A DNA stretch of 64,000 nucleotides from JAEUOS01 sp031423955 (GCA_031423955.1 JANPGJ010000547.1:7969-71968); one strand, 5' to 3'; positions 33,343 through 41,948 are shown, counted from the stretch's first letter. Made by a program: numbers and translations. The notes: generated by a model not told the origin, from the letters alone.

Positions 33343-34458
33343 ATGAAGCAAACCAATGCGCAGGTAGCCACTCGCAAAGGCTTGTTCCAATTTACGCGCG
33401 GCGCGGCGGGCTGGGCCATCACCCATGTTGCCTTCCCCGGCGACCCGGTCAATCTCACGCTCAGCGATGCGCGCGACGGCGCGCTTTACGCCGCGCTCGA
33501 CCTTGGGCACTTCGGGGTCAAGCTGCACCGGCGCGAGGCGGGCACCGGGACAGGCAACGGCAGCGCGTGGCAAGAGATCAGCGTGCCGATTTATCCCGCG
33601 CAACCGCCGCAGACCGAGGAAAACAAAGGCGAGCCGGCGTGGAAGCTCAATCTGATCTGGTCGCTCGAAACCGGCGGCGCTAATGAACCCGGCACGCTCT
33701 GGTGCGGCACTCTGCCGGGCGGCCTGTTCCGCTCGCGTGATCGCGGCGCTTCGTGGGAATTGATGCGCAGCCTGTGGGACAAGCCTGAGCGGCGCGAATG
33801 GTTCGGTGGCGGCAAGGACACGCCCGGCATTCACTCGATCTGCGTCGATCCGCGCGACAGCCGCCATCTGCTGGTGGGTGTGTCATGCGGTGGCGCGTGG
33901 ACCTCGCACGATGGCGGCGCCAGCTGGCGCCTGAGCGCCCGCGGCATGCGCGCCGCCTACATGCCACCCGGGCAGGTGGATTCAGAGCAAACCCAGGACC
34001 CGCACCGCATCGTGCGCTGCGCCGGCGCGCCGGACACGCTCTGGTGCCAGCACCACAACGGCATCTGGCGCTCGACCGATGGCGGCGCGCTTTGGGTCGA
34101 ATGCACCAACACCGCGGTCTCGAACTTCGGCTTCGCGGTCGCCGCCCATCCGCATGACGGCAACACGGCGTGGTTCGTGCCAGCGGTCAAGGATGAGAAG
34201 CGCTACCCGGTGGACGGCGCGCTGTGCGTCACGCGCACGCGCGACGGCGGCCGGTCGTTCGAAGTGTTGCGCAAGGGCCTGCCGCAACGGCATTGCTACG
34301 ACCTGATTTACCGGCACGGGCTGGCGGTATCCAGCGACGGCAATACGCTGATGATGGGTTCGACCACCGGCGGGCTGTGGGTGTCGGAAGATGCGGGGGA
34401 TTCGTGGACGGCGCTGTCGAATACCTTGCCGCCGGTGTATGCGGTGACGTTTGGATGA
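33343..34458 (+). CDS. Beta-propeller (BNR/sialidase-like repeat) protein
   Basis: A 371-residue cytoplasmic protein with no signal peptide. It carries several Asp-box/BNR-like repeats: GLFRSRDRGASWELM, GAWTSHDGGASWRLS, GIWRSTDGGALWVEC, TRTRDGGRSFEVL and GLWVSEDAGDSWTAL, which suggest a six- or seven-bladed propeller related to sortilin/photosystem assembly-type proteins. Sialidase catalytic residues are not evident. The tight coupling to a Gly-Gly ubiquitin-like gene is the best clue to function, perhaps a partner or target of that protein. The ribosome site GGAGGG overlaps the previous stop. Confidence 0.8.
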   Translation: MKQTNAQVATRKGLFQFTRGAAGWAITHVAFPGDPVNLTLSDARDGALYAALDLGHFGVKLHRREAGTGTGNGSAWQEISVPIYPAQPPQTEENKGEPAWKLNLIWSLETGGANEPGTLWCGTLPGGLFRSRDRGASWELMRSLWDKPERREWFGGGKDTPGIHSICVDPRDSRHLLVGVSCGGAWTSHDGGASWRLSARGMRAAYMPPGQVDSEQTQDPHRIVRCAGAPDTLWCQHHNGIWRSTDGGALWVECTNTAVSNFGFAVAAHPHDGNTAWFVPAVKDEKRYPVDGALCVTRTRDGGRSFEVLRKGLPQRHCYDLIYRHGLAVSSDGNTLMMGSTTGGLWVSEDAGDSWTALSNTLPPVYAVTFG

Positions 34459-34554
34459 AGGCTTACGCAAGCATGGAATCGGCGTCCGAATGGTTTCAGG
34501 CCGACAGATGTGATCTTATCGGCCAGATTGACAATAGCGCGATTCGAGCGTGCA

Positions 34555-34977
34555 CTAGCGCTGACGTTTCGGGAGTTGCTTCGGGACAGTTATCTCACGG
34601 GACGCTGCCGCTTGCAGGTAGCGGCGGAAGTTGGGGCATTCCATGTGACTTGGGGCCGGGCAAGCAGCAGCCTGCCGCAGGCTGTCGCGCAGCGCACTTA
34701 GTTTTTTCAGCGTCTCGTCTAACTCGTCCGCCTTGGCAGTCAGCATCCGACGGTCGATATGCACTTGCCCGTGCGGCGCGAGCATGAGCGAAATCTGGGC
34801 GAGCGAGAAGCCGGCAGCGCGCCCCAATGCGATCACCGCCAGCCGTTCGAGCACGCCGGGGGAATACTGACGGCGCAAGCCGCGCCGCCCAATCGATGCG
34901 ATCAAGCCTTTCTCCTCGTAGAACCGCAACGCCGACGCAGCAACCCCGGCGCGCCGCGCCACCTCAGCAATGTCCAT
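34555..34977 (-). CDS. MerR family transcriptional regulator (SoxR-like)
   Basis: A 140-residue regulator. The DNA-binding domain MDIAEVARRAGVAASALRFYEEKGLIASIGRRGLRRQYSP occupies 1-40; the coiled-coil dimer helix follows (about 75-110). Two cysteines in ACPAPSHMECPNF (9 apart) could bind metal or a cluster, but the tight CxxCxC of true SoxR is absent. ATG 34977 was preferred over GTG 34986. It diverges from the methyltransferase gene, and a 19-base-spacer promoter with a dyad lies between them. Confidence 0.9.
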   Translation of the reverse strand: MDIAEVARRAGVAASALRFYEEKGLIASIGRRGLRRQYSPGVLERLAVIALGRAAGFSLAQISLMLAPHGQVHIDRRMLTAKADELDETLKKLSALRDSLRQAAACPAPSHMECPNFRRYLQAAASREITVPKQLPKRQR

Positions 34978-34990
34978 CGGTCTCACCCGC

Positions 34991-35021
34991 TTGACTTGAA
35001 GTCGACTTGAATTGGCATAGT
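34991..35021 (+). promoter_or_regulatory. MerR-type promoter with 19-base spacer and dyad
   Basis: TTGACT (34991-34996) and CATAGT (35016-35021) are 19 bases apart, the over-long spacing that MerR proteins correct by twisting DNA. The spacer contains the palindrome AAGTCGACTT within TGAAGTCGACTTGA, resembling a SoxR box. The methyltransferase begins 29 bases downstream; the MerR gene lies on the other side. Confidence 0.65.
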
Positions 35022-35049
35022 ACGGCGTTTGATCGCGAAGGACAAACCC

Positions 35050-35673
35050 ATGACGCGTCGAACCGGCTCACTGGCCGTTGCACTTCTGCTCTCCGCCGCG
35101 TGCGCAGGTTGCGGTAGCTGGACCGGGTTCGGCTTTCGCGCCGACGGCCCGGAAATGCCGCGCCTCAAGGAGGTGCTTTCCATGGCACCGGGTAAGGCGG
35201 TGGCGGATGTCGGTGCCGGCAAAGGAGAACTCAGCTTTGCCCTGGCGCGGGAGGTCGGGCCGAATGGGCGCGTCTTGTCCACCGAAATTGAGCCGGAACG
35301 GCGGCGGGCGCTTCGCGAGGCCCTCGCCGCCGCCAAGCTCGATAACGTGACGGTTCTCGAAGCGCATGGCAATGAGGCAGGATTGCCGCCGAATTGCTGT
35401 GACGTGATCGTGCTGCGCCGCGTGTATCACCACCTGACTGACCCAGCGGGCATCAACGCCAGCTTGTTGCGCTCGCTGCGGCCAGGTGGCTTGCTCGCCG
35501 TCATCGATTTCCCGCCGCCCCTGCTATTGGGACGGGGCGATTTCGGGGTTCCCGCGAAGGACGTGATCGCCGAAGTGACCAGCAGTGGATTCGTGCTGCG
35601 TCGGCTGATCGACGACTGGCCGGGCCGCGGGCCGCTCGAGAGCTACTGTGCGGTGTTCCGCAAACCGGCCTGA
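35050..35673 (+). CDS. SAM-dependent methyltransferase with lipoprotein-like N terminus
   Basis: A 207-residue class I methyltransferase. The SAM-binding motif is VADVGAGKGELSFALAREVGPNGRVLSTEIEPE; downstream motifs include CDVIVLRRVYHHLTDP and LRPGGLLAVIDF. The N terminus MTRRTGSLAVALLLSAACAGCGSW looks like a signal peptide with a possible lipobox (SAAC), unusual for a methyltransferase, which needs cytoplasmic SAM; it may be membrane tethered or the start may be misjudged. ATG 35050 was chosen. Probably controlled by the divergent MerR regulator. Confidence 0.78.
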   Translation: MTRRTGSLAVALLLSAACAGCGSWTGFGFRADGPEMPRLKEVLSMAPGKAVADVGAGKGELSFALAREVGPNGRVLSTEIEPERRRALREALAAAKLDNVTVLEAHGNEAGLPPNCCDVIVLRRVYHHLTDPAGINASLLRSLRPGGLLAVIDFPPPLLLGRGDFGVPAKDVIAEVTSSGFVLRRLIDDWPGRGPLESYCAVFRKPA

Positions 35674-35946
35674 TCATCGGATGGTTCGCGCAACTTCGTA
35701 GCTGCCCGCGATGGCACGCACCGCGAGCGCGTCGGCGTCGCTGCAATCCGGATGCATCGCAATGGGCGTGGTGTCAGGTGATTGCGACGCGTGAATGACG
35801 TATTCGGGAAACTCTTCGGACAACATCAAGGTGGCGTGGTCAAGACCCATCCGGGTTCTCGTTCGCGCGGGAACGGACCAATAGGTGTGCTTCAGATCAA
35901 GCCGGATTTCCGCGCCTGCGCTTTCGCCGAGGCAGGCGTCTGGCAT
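35674..35946 (-). CDS. Hypothetical protein
   Basis: A 90-residue frame from ATG 35946, convergent with and abutting the methyltransferase gene. The protein has a balanced composition (MPDACLGESAGAEIRLDLKH..., ending YEVARTIR), unlike the arginine-rich shadows elsewhere, but I recognise no family or motif. The ribosome site is weak. It could be a small real gene or chance. Confidence 0.4.
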   Translation of the reverse strand: MPDACLGESAGAEIRLDLKHTYWSVPARTRTRMGLDHATLMLSEEFPEYVIHASQSPDTTPIAMHPDCSDADALAVRAIAGSYEVARTIR

Positions 35947-36003
35947 AAAATAGCCGTCCCGCACCCAAGCTGATTCATTTCTCGACCGTTTCAGGAGCCT
36001 CCC

Positions 36004-37067
36004 ATGCCTCTCGTATCCATGCGCCAACTTCTCGATCACGCGGCTGAAAACGGCTACGGCCTGCCGGCCTTCAACGTCAACAACCTGGAGCAGGTGCAGG
36101 CCATCATGGAAGCGGCGTCGGAAACCGATTCGCCGGTGATCATGCAGGCCTCGGCCGGCGCCCGCAAATACGCCGGCGAGACCTTCCTCAAGTACCTGAT
36201 CCAGGCCGCGGTCGATACCTACCCGAACATCCCGATCGTGATGCACCAGGACCACGGCCAGTCGCCGGCGGTATGCGAAGGCGCGATCAAGCTGGGCTTC
36301 TCGTCGGTGATGATGGACGGCTCGCTGATGGCCGACGGCAAGACCATCGCCGACTATGAATACAACGTGGATGTCACGCAAAAAGTGGTCGGCATGGCGC
36401 ACAAACTGGGCATCACGGTGGAAGGCGAACTCGGCTGCCAGGCTCGCTTGAGACCATGCGCGGCGACAAGGAGGATGGCCACGGCACCGATTCGACCATG
36501 ACCCGGGAGCAATTGCTGACCGACCCCGACCAGGCTGCGGACTTCGTCAAGAAGACCCAGATCGACGCGTTGGCGATCGCCATCGGCACCTCGCATGGCG
36601 CCTACAAGTTCTCGCGCAAGCCCACTGGCGACATCCTGGCGATCGAGCGCATCAAGGAAATCAATCACCGCATCCCGAACACCCATCTGGTGATGCATGG
36701 CTCGTCCTCGGTGCCGCAGGACCTGCTGGCGATCATCCGCGAGAATGGCGGCGAGATGAAGGAAACCTACGGCGTGCCGGTCGAGGAAATCCAGGAAGGC
36801 ATCAAGCACGGCGTGCGCAAGATCAACATCGATACCGACATTCGGCTGGCGATGACCGCGGCGATCCGCTTGTTTCTGAACGAGAATCGCGGCCACTTCG
36901 ACCCGCGTGACTACCTCAAACCCGCGCGCGCCGCCGCCAAGGCGATCTGCAAGGAGCGCTACCAGCAGTTCAACTGCGCCGGCCAGGCCTCGAAGATCAA
37001 GCCGGTGCCGCTGTCGGACATCGCAGCGGGTTATGTTTCGGGCAAGTTGTCGCAGGTGGTGAACTAA
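36004..37067 (+). pseudogene. fba: Class II fructose-bisphosphate aldolase with one-base frameshift
   Basis: From ATG 36004 the frame encodes PLVSMRQLLDHAAENGYGLPAFNVNNLEQ and IVMHQDHGQSP (zinc-binding histidine) up to TVEGELGC. At about 36438-36442 one base appears lost: TGCCAGGCTCG replaces the expected TGC-CTG-GGC-TCG. The remainder continues one frame over, SLETMRGDKEDGHG, GTSHGAYKF, VMHGSSSVP, and INIDTDIRLAMT, to 37067. Restoring one base gives 354 residues, the normal length for the type common in betaproteobacteria. This enzyme is central to glycolysis and gluconeogenesis, so sequence error is a strong alternative to real loss. Confidence 0.9.
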
Positions 37068-37207
37068 GGTTCGTGCCGCCGCTGACGGGACCGCGATCAC
37101 TGCGTGGCGTACAGTCGGGAATTGCCGCGCAACCGCAAACCGACCGGCAACCGGAAACCGACGTCCAATCGCAACTGATTGCGCATTGCCTGCGTAAATG
37201 CTGCTGT

Positions 37208-37270
37208 CGTTCCCGCGCAGGCGGGAGCCCAGCCTCCGCTAAACCCTGGATTCCCGCTTGCGCGGGAACG
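37208..37270. repeat. REP-like long inverted repeat
   Basis: Arms CGTTCCCGCGCAGGCGGGA... (37208-37232) and ...TCCCGCTTGCGCGGGAACG (37246-37270) form a stem of about 25 bp with only G-U wobbles. Each arm is itself a small palindrome (TCCCGC/GCGGGA). It resembles the widespread ATTCCCGC-GCGGGAAT dispersed repeats of betaproteobacteria. It ends just 11 bases before the purC start, so a folded mRNA would sequester its ribosome site. Confidence 0.85.
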
Positions 37271-37281
37271 ATAACGCTGCC

Positions 37282-38175
37282 GTGACCGCACTCTACGAAT
37301 CAAGCATCAAGAGCCTGCCCTTTGTCTATCGCGGAAAGGTGCGCGACACCTATGCGGTGGGCCCGGACAAGCTGCTGATGGTGACCACCGATCGCCTGTC
37401 GGCCTTCGATGTGGTGATGGCCGAGCCGATCCCGGACAAGGGGCGGGTGCTCAACCAGATGTCGAACTTCTGGTTCGCGCGGCTGGCACACCTGGTGCCG
37501 AATCACCTGACCGGGATTGCCCCCGAATCCGTGGTCGCAGCAGCGGAGATCGGCCAGGTGCGGGGGCGCGCCGTGGTGGCGAAAAAGCTCAAGGCCCTGC
37601 CGGTCGAGGCGGTGGTGCGCGGCTACCTGATCGGTTCGGGCTGGAAGGATTACCAGGCCACAAGCCAGGTGTGCGGCATCCAGTTGCCGCCCGGTTTGCG
37701 CCAGGCGGAGCAACTGGCGCAACCGATTTTCACCCCGGCCAGCAAGGCCGATGCCGGCGAACACGACGAGAATGTGTCCTTCGCCTACGTCGCCGACCTG
37801 CTGGGCGAGGAACTGGCATCACAGGTCAGGAACGTCAGCATCGCGCTCTATGAAGAGGCGGCGCGCTACGCCGCCACTCGCGGCATCATCATTGCCGATA
37901 CCAAGTTCGAGTTCGGGCTCGATGACGATGGCGTGCTGACCCTGATGGATGAAGTGCTGACCGCTGATTCTTCCCGTTTCTGGCCGGCCGACGAATACCG
38001 GGTCGGCATCAGCCCGCCTTCGTTTGACAAGCAGTTCGTGCGCGACTACCTGGAAACGCTGTCCTGGAACAAGAAGGCGCCGGCACCCGCATTGCCGGCA
38101 CAAGTGGTGGCGCAGACCGCTGCCAAGTATCGCGAGGCCTTGACGCGCCTGACCGGAGAGGAATTGCGCGCATGA
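37282..38175 (+). CDS. purC: Phosphoribosylaminoimidazole-succinocarboxamide synthase
   Basis: A 297-residue SAICAR synthase of purine synthesis. Key stretches are YRGKVRDTYAVG, TDRLSAFDVVMAEPIPDKG, VVRGYLIGSGWKDY, and ADTKFEFGLDDDGVLTLMDEVLTADSSRFWPADEY. GTG 37282 (TALYESSIKSLP) was chosen because the earlier ATG lies inside the REP-like hairpin. Its stop overlaps the purE start (ATGA). Confidence 0.95.
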   Translation: MTALYESSIKSLPFVYRGKVRDTYAVGPDKLLMVTTDRLSAFDVVMAEPIPDKGRVLNQMSNFWFARLAHLVPNHLTGIAPESVVAAAEIGQVRGRAVVAKKLKALPVEAVVRGYLIGSGWKDYQATSQVCGIQLPPGLRQAEQLAQPIFTPASKADAGEHDENVSFAYVADLLGEELASQVRNVSIALYEEAARYAATRGIIIADTKFEFGLDDDGVLTLMDEVLTADSSRFWPADEYRVGISPPSFDKQFVRDYLETLSWNKKAPAPALPAQVVAQTAAKYREALTRLTGEELRA

Positions 38176-38714
38176 ACCCGCGATCCGCAAAACCCGTGGC
38201 CGAAAGGCGTGTCGCCAAGCCGGTCGTCGGCGTGGTGATGGGCAGTTCAAGTGACTGGTCGGTGATGGAAGCGGCCGTCAAGGTACTGGCCGAATTCGGC
38301 GTGCCGCATGAATTCCAGGTGCTGTCGGCACATCGCATGCCCGAAGAAATGTTCGCCTATGCCGACGCCGCCGCCAGGCGCGGCCTCAAGGCGATCATTG
38401 CTGGCGCCGGCGGCGCTGCACATTTGCCGGGCATGCTGGCGGCCAAGACCATCGTGCCGGTATTGGGCGTGCCGGTGCCGACTCGCCATCTGGGCGGCCA
38501 GGATTCGCTGTATTCGATCGTGCAAATGCCCAAAGGGGTGCCGGTGGCGACCTTCGCCATTGGCGAGGCCGGTGCGGCCAATGCGGCGCTGTTCGCGGTG
38601 GCCATGCTGGCGCGCGAAGATGCCGCGCTGGCGCGCGCGCTGGAGGCGTTTCGCCGCCGCCAGAACAAGGCGGCACGCGCCATGACCCTGCCGCTCGCGG
38701 TGCCCAAACCGTGA
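38172..38714 (+). CDS. purE: 5-(Carboxyamino)imidazole ribonucleotide mutase
   Basis: A 180-residue class I PurE converting N5-CAIR to CAIR. It has VGVVMGSSSDWSVMEAAVKVLAEFGVPHEFQVLSAHRMPEEMFAYA, the family active-site region, then AIIAGAGGAAHLPGMLAAKTIVPVLGVPVPTRHLGGQDSLYSIVQMPKGVPVATFAIG. The N-terminal 15 residues are a short extension. It overlaps purC and purK by four bases each. Confidence 0.96.
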   Translation: MNPRSAKPVAERRVAKPVVGVVMGSSSDWSVMEAAVKVLAEFGVPHEFQVLSAHRMPEEMFAYADAAARRGLKAIIAGAGGAAHLPGMLAAKTIVPVLGVPVPTRHLGGQDSLYSIVQMPKGVPVATFAIGEAGAANAALFAVAMLAREDAALARALEAFRRRQNKAARAMTLPLAVPKP

Positions 38715-39856
38715 GCCGCAGCATCGCACCCGGCAGCTGGCTGGGCCTGTTAGGCGGTGGCCAATTGGGTCGCATGTTCTGCATGGCGGCGCAAAGCATG
38801 GGCTACCGGGTGGTTGTGCTCGACCCGGGTAGCGAAAGTCCGGCCGGCACGGTGGCCGATCTGCACATCTGTCGCGACTATCTCGATCCGCAGGGTCTGG
38901 AAGAGCTGGCGCGGCTGGCGCAGGGCGTCACCACCGAATTCGAGAATGTGCCGGCGAAGGCGCTTGAATTTCTTGCCGGCCATTGCCTGGTAAGCCCGCT
39001 GGCCGGTAGCGTCGCCATCGCCCAGGACCGGATTCGCGAGAAACAGTTCGTCAGCGCCGCCGGCATCGGCGTCGCGCCGCATCTGGTAGTGCGCAGCCTG
39101 GCCGATCTCGAGGCCGTCGATGCGCAGTTGCTGCCGGGCATCCTCAAGGTGGCGCGCATGGGTTACGACGGCAAAGGCCAGGCGCGGGTCAAGTCGGCCG
39201 ATGAAGTGCGCAGAGCCTTCACCTCGTTCGGCGAAGTGCCTTGCGTGCTGGAGAAACTGTTGCCCTTGCGCAGCGAGATTTCGGTGGTGGTCGCGCGCGG
39301 CCGCGATGCCAGTGTGGCGACTTACCCGATTTGCGAGAACGAACACAAGGGCGGCATTCTCGACACCAGCATCGTGCCGGCGCGCATCAGCGCGCAACTG
39401 GCCGAAGCGGCACGCGTCGCTGCGTTGCGGCTTGCCGCCGCACTGGACTATGTCGGCGTCCTGTGTGTCGAGTTTTTCGTGCTTGCCGACGGCAGCCTCT
39501 TGGTCAACGAGTTGGCGCCACGGCCGCACAACAGCGGCCACTTTTCGATCGACGCCTGTGTCACCAGCCAGTTCGAGCAGCAGGCGCGGGTTCTGGCCGG
39601 CCTGCCGCTGGGCGATACCCGACAGCATACGCCTGCGGTGATGCTCAATATCCTGGGCGACAGTTGGACCGGGCCGCATGCCGCCGAGGCGCCCGACTGG
39701 GAGCAAGTGCTGGCGCACGGCTCGGCCAAGCTGCACCTGTATGGCAAGTCGCAGGCGCGACCCGGGCGCAAGATGGGTCATGTGACGGTGCTCGGCAGCA
39801 CGCTCGGCGCCGCCCTGACCACTGCGGCGGCGATTCGTGCAACGCTGATGCCGTGA
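38711..39856 (+). CDS. purK: 5-(Carboxyamino)imidazole ribonucleotide synthase
   Basis: A 381-residue ATP-grasp enzyme making N5-CAIR from AIR, bicarbonate and ATP. It has GLLGGGQLGRMFCMAAQSMGYRVVVLDP, EFENVPAKALEFLAGH, VARMGYDGKGQARV, and LCVEFFVLADGSLLVNELAPRPHNSGHFSIDACVTSQFEQQ. It starts at GTG 38711, overlapping purE, and its stop overlaps the next gene's GTG. Confidence 0.95.
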   Translation: MSRSIAPGSWLGLLGGGQLGRMFCMAAQSMGYRVVVLDPGSESPAGTVADLHICRDYLDPQGLEELARLAQGVTTEFENVPAKALEFLAGHCLVSPLAGSVAIAQDRIREKQFVSAAGIGVAPHLVVRSLADLEAVDAQLLPGILKVARMGYDGKGQARVKSADEVRRAFTSFGEVPCVLEKLLPLRSEISVVVARGRDASVATYPICENEHKGGILDTSIVPARISAQLAEAARVAALRLAAALDYVGVLCVEFFVLADGSLLVNELAPRPHNSGHFSIDACVTSQFEQQARVLAGLPLGDTRQHTPAVMLNILGDSWTGPHAAEAPDWEQVLAHGSAKLHLYGKSQARPGRKMGHVTVLGSTLGAALTTAAAIRATLMP

Positions 39857-40836
39857 CCCAGGATGCGGCGGTCAGCCAGGCTGTTGCGGTGCTGGCGCGA
39901 GGTGGTTTGCTGGGCCTGCCGACCGAAACCGTGTACGGTCTGGCGGCCGACGCCTCCAATGCCGCCGCAGTCGCGAGGATTTTCGCGGCCAAGGGACGCC
40001 CTGCCGATCACCCGCTGATCGTGCATCTGGCCGCTGCGGCGCAGATCGACCAGTGGGCGGTCGATATTCCAGCCGCGGCGCGCCGTTTGGCCGCGGCATT
40101 CTGGCCCGGCCCGCTGACCCTGATTCTCAGGCGCGCGCCACATGTGCTCGATGCGGTCACCGGCGGGCAGGACACGGTCGGCCTGCGGGTGCCGTCACAT
40201 CCGCTGGCGCGGGCGGTGCTGGCGGCGTTTGCGCAACGGTGCGCCGGGCGACCGGCCGGCGTCGCCGCGCCGTCGGCCAACAAATTCGGTCACATCAGCG
40301 CCACCACGGCGTCGCATGTGCGCGACGAATTCGGCGATGCCGTCGATCTGGTGCTCGATGGCGGCGCCTGCGCGGTCGGAATCGAATCGACCATTGTCGA
40401 TTGCAGTGCCGGCCAGGTGCGCGTGCTGCGCCCGGGGGGAATCACCCGGGAGGCAGTGCATGCGGTTGCCGGGCAATTGTTGCCGGCAACGGCAGCCAAT
40501 CGCGATGTGCCGCGCGTATCGGGCAGCCTTGATGCGCACTACGCTCCGCGAACCCGCACAAAACTTGTACCGGGCGCGGAGTTGCGCGCGACCATCGCGC
40601 GCCATGCAGGCGCACGGGTGGCCCTGTTCGCATTCGACCCTGGCTGCGTTGCGGTGGCAATCGCGCGCGTCGCACCGCGCGATGCGCAGGCTTACGCGCA
40701 TGCGCTGTACGCCGCCCTGCGCGAACTCGATGCCGCGGCTTGCGATGTATTGCTGATTGAACGCCCGCCTGCCGATGCCCAATGGGAAGGGATCAACGAT
40801 CGTCTGCGGCGCGCCGCGTTCGGGTCGGGCCAATGA
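39853..40836 (+). CDS. L-threonylcarbamoyladenylate synthase (Sua5/YwlC type)
   Basis: A 327-residue Sua5-type protein with an N-terminal YrdC/TsaC domain (GLPTETVYGLAADASNAAAVARIFAAKGRPADHPLIVHL) and a C-terminal Sua5 domain joined by a linker (SGSLDAHYAPRTRTKLV). It forms threonylcarbamoyl-AMP for t6A37 of tRNA. It starts at GTG 39853, overlapping purK by four bases, so it is the last gene of a purC-purE-purK-sua5 run. The much longer in-frame ORF upstream is a purK shadow. Confidence 0.93.
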   Translation: MTQDAAVSQAVAVLARGGLLGLPTETVYGLAADASNAAAVARIFAAKGRPADHPLIVHLAAAAQIDQWAVDIPAAARRLAAAFWPGPLTLILRRAPHVLDAVTGGQDTVGLRVPSHPLARAVLAAFAQRCAGRPAGVAAPSANKFGHISATTASHVRDEFGDAVDLVLDGGACAVGIESTIVDCSAGQVRVLRPGGITREAVHAVAGQLLPATAANRDVPRVSGSLDAHYAPRTRTKLVPGAELRATIARHAGARVALFAFDPGCVAVAIARVAPRDAQAYAHALYAALRELDAAACDVLLIERPPADAQWEGINDRLRRAAFGSGQ

Positions 40837-40888
40837 TCTTGTGCCGTTGCAATCGCCGCATGCGGATGCGCCGGCACGGGATTGCGGG

Positions 40889-41143
40889 CTAGCCGAAGCG
40901 GATCTTCATCGCCAGAATGCAAAGCGCCAGCACCAGCGTGATGCCATTGGCGGCAATCACGGGCACGCTGCCGATCCCGATGCCGTACGCCAGCCAGAGG
41001 GCGGTGCCGGCGGTGAACACCGCATACATGCCCAACGAAACCCCGGCGGCGCGCCGGGTTCGCCAGGTGAGGACCACCTGCGGCAAGAACGCGATGGTGG
41101 TGAGAATGCCGGCGGAAAATCCGATCAGGTCAATCGTGCGCAT
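40889..41143 (-). CDS. SemiSWEET-type sugar transporter
   Basis: An 84-residue membrane protein with three helices. The PQ-loop region is IAFLPQVVLTWRTRRAAGVSLGMYAVFTAGTALWLAYG. SemiSWEETs dimerise to pass sugars. It lies 7 bases downstream of the hydrolase gene on the same strand and may be cotranscribed with it. Substrate is not predictable. Confidence 0.88.
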   Translation of the reverse strand: MRTIDLIGFSAGILTTIAFLPQVVLTWRTRRAAGVSLGMYAVFTAGTALWLAYGIGIGSVPVIAANGITLVLALCILAMKIRFG

Positions 41144-41150
41144 GCCGGGG

Positions 41151-41948
41151 TCAGCCTTTGCGGATTTCAGGCAAGGTCGCGAGGAACGACTGCACCGCGC
41201 CGAGCACGATATCCGGATGGTCGCGATGCGGCGAGTGGCCGCATTTCGGGATCTTGAACAGGCGTGTCCGCGGATTGCGGCGCGCGATTTCCTCGATCTG
41301 GTAGAGCGTGCCGTACTGATCGTCCTCGCCCTGGATCGCCAGGATCGGCGCCTTGATCAGCGGCAGTTCGGCTTCGATGCGCCAGTTGCGAAAGGCCGGC
41401 GACAGCCAGATATCGCTCCAGCCGCGGAACGCGCCTTCGGCATCGTCGTGATATTTCGCCAGCTTGTGGCGCAGGTCGCCGCCCTCCCAGGCGTCACGCG
41501 CTTCGGCGATGCTGGCGATCGAGATGTCTTCAACCTTCACATGCGGCGCCATCGCGATCACCCCGGTGGCTGCGTGCCGGCTGGCATGCAGCAGGGCGAT
41601 CGAACTGCCATCGGAATGCCCGAACAGCGCCGGGCGCTCGATGCCGAGCGCGCGCAAGAGCGCCGGCAGCACCTCGAAGGCTTCGCGTTCCATGAAGTCC
41701 GCTGCGCGCAGGTTGCGGCGCGGTCCGAGCGCATCGCCGCTGTCGGGCAGGGCTTCAGATCCGCCATAGCCCGGTCGCGAATACACCAGCACGGTATGCG
41801 CGGTGGTGGCGGCGACGCGTGCCGGAAAATCGCGCCACATCGCCACCGAGCCCAGGCCTTCATGCAGCATGACCACGGTGGCGCGGTTGCCGGCGCCCGG
41901 AAAGCGCTCGTATTCGATGGCGTTGCCTTGGATGTCGATGAAGGGCAT
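41151..41948 (-). CDS. Alpha/beta-fold hydrolase
   Basis: A 265-residue hydrolase. The nucleophile elbow is GHSDGS (Ser112), the oxyanion region is MLHEGLGSVAMW (27-38), the acid is in GEDDQYG, and the catalytic histidine in CGHSPHRDHP. ATG 41948 was chosen; the TTG at 41963 lies inside the two-hairpin repeat. It follows benzoate-CoA ligase on the same strand across that repeat, so it may be a box-pathway accessory such as a CoA thioesterase or esterase; this is a guess from location. Confidence 0.88.
   Translation of the reverse strand: MPFIDIQGNAIEYERFPGAGNRATVVMLHEGLGSVAMWRDFPARVAATTAHTVLVYSRPGYGGSEALPDSGDALGPRRNLRAADFMEREAFEVLPALLRALGIERPALFGHSDGSSIALLHASRHAATGVIAMAPHVKVEDISIASIAEARDAWEGGDLRHKLAKYHDDAEGAFRGWSDIWLSPAFRNWRIEAELPLIKAPILAIQGEDDQYGTLYQIEEIARRNPRTRLFKIPKCGHSPHRDHPDIVLGAVQSFLATLPEIRKG

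Noticed and set aside
39241..39852. N-terminal extension of the Sua5-type frame
   Set aside because: It overlaps purK in another frame and carries no domain; the GTG at 39853 gives the normal protein.
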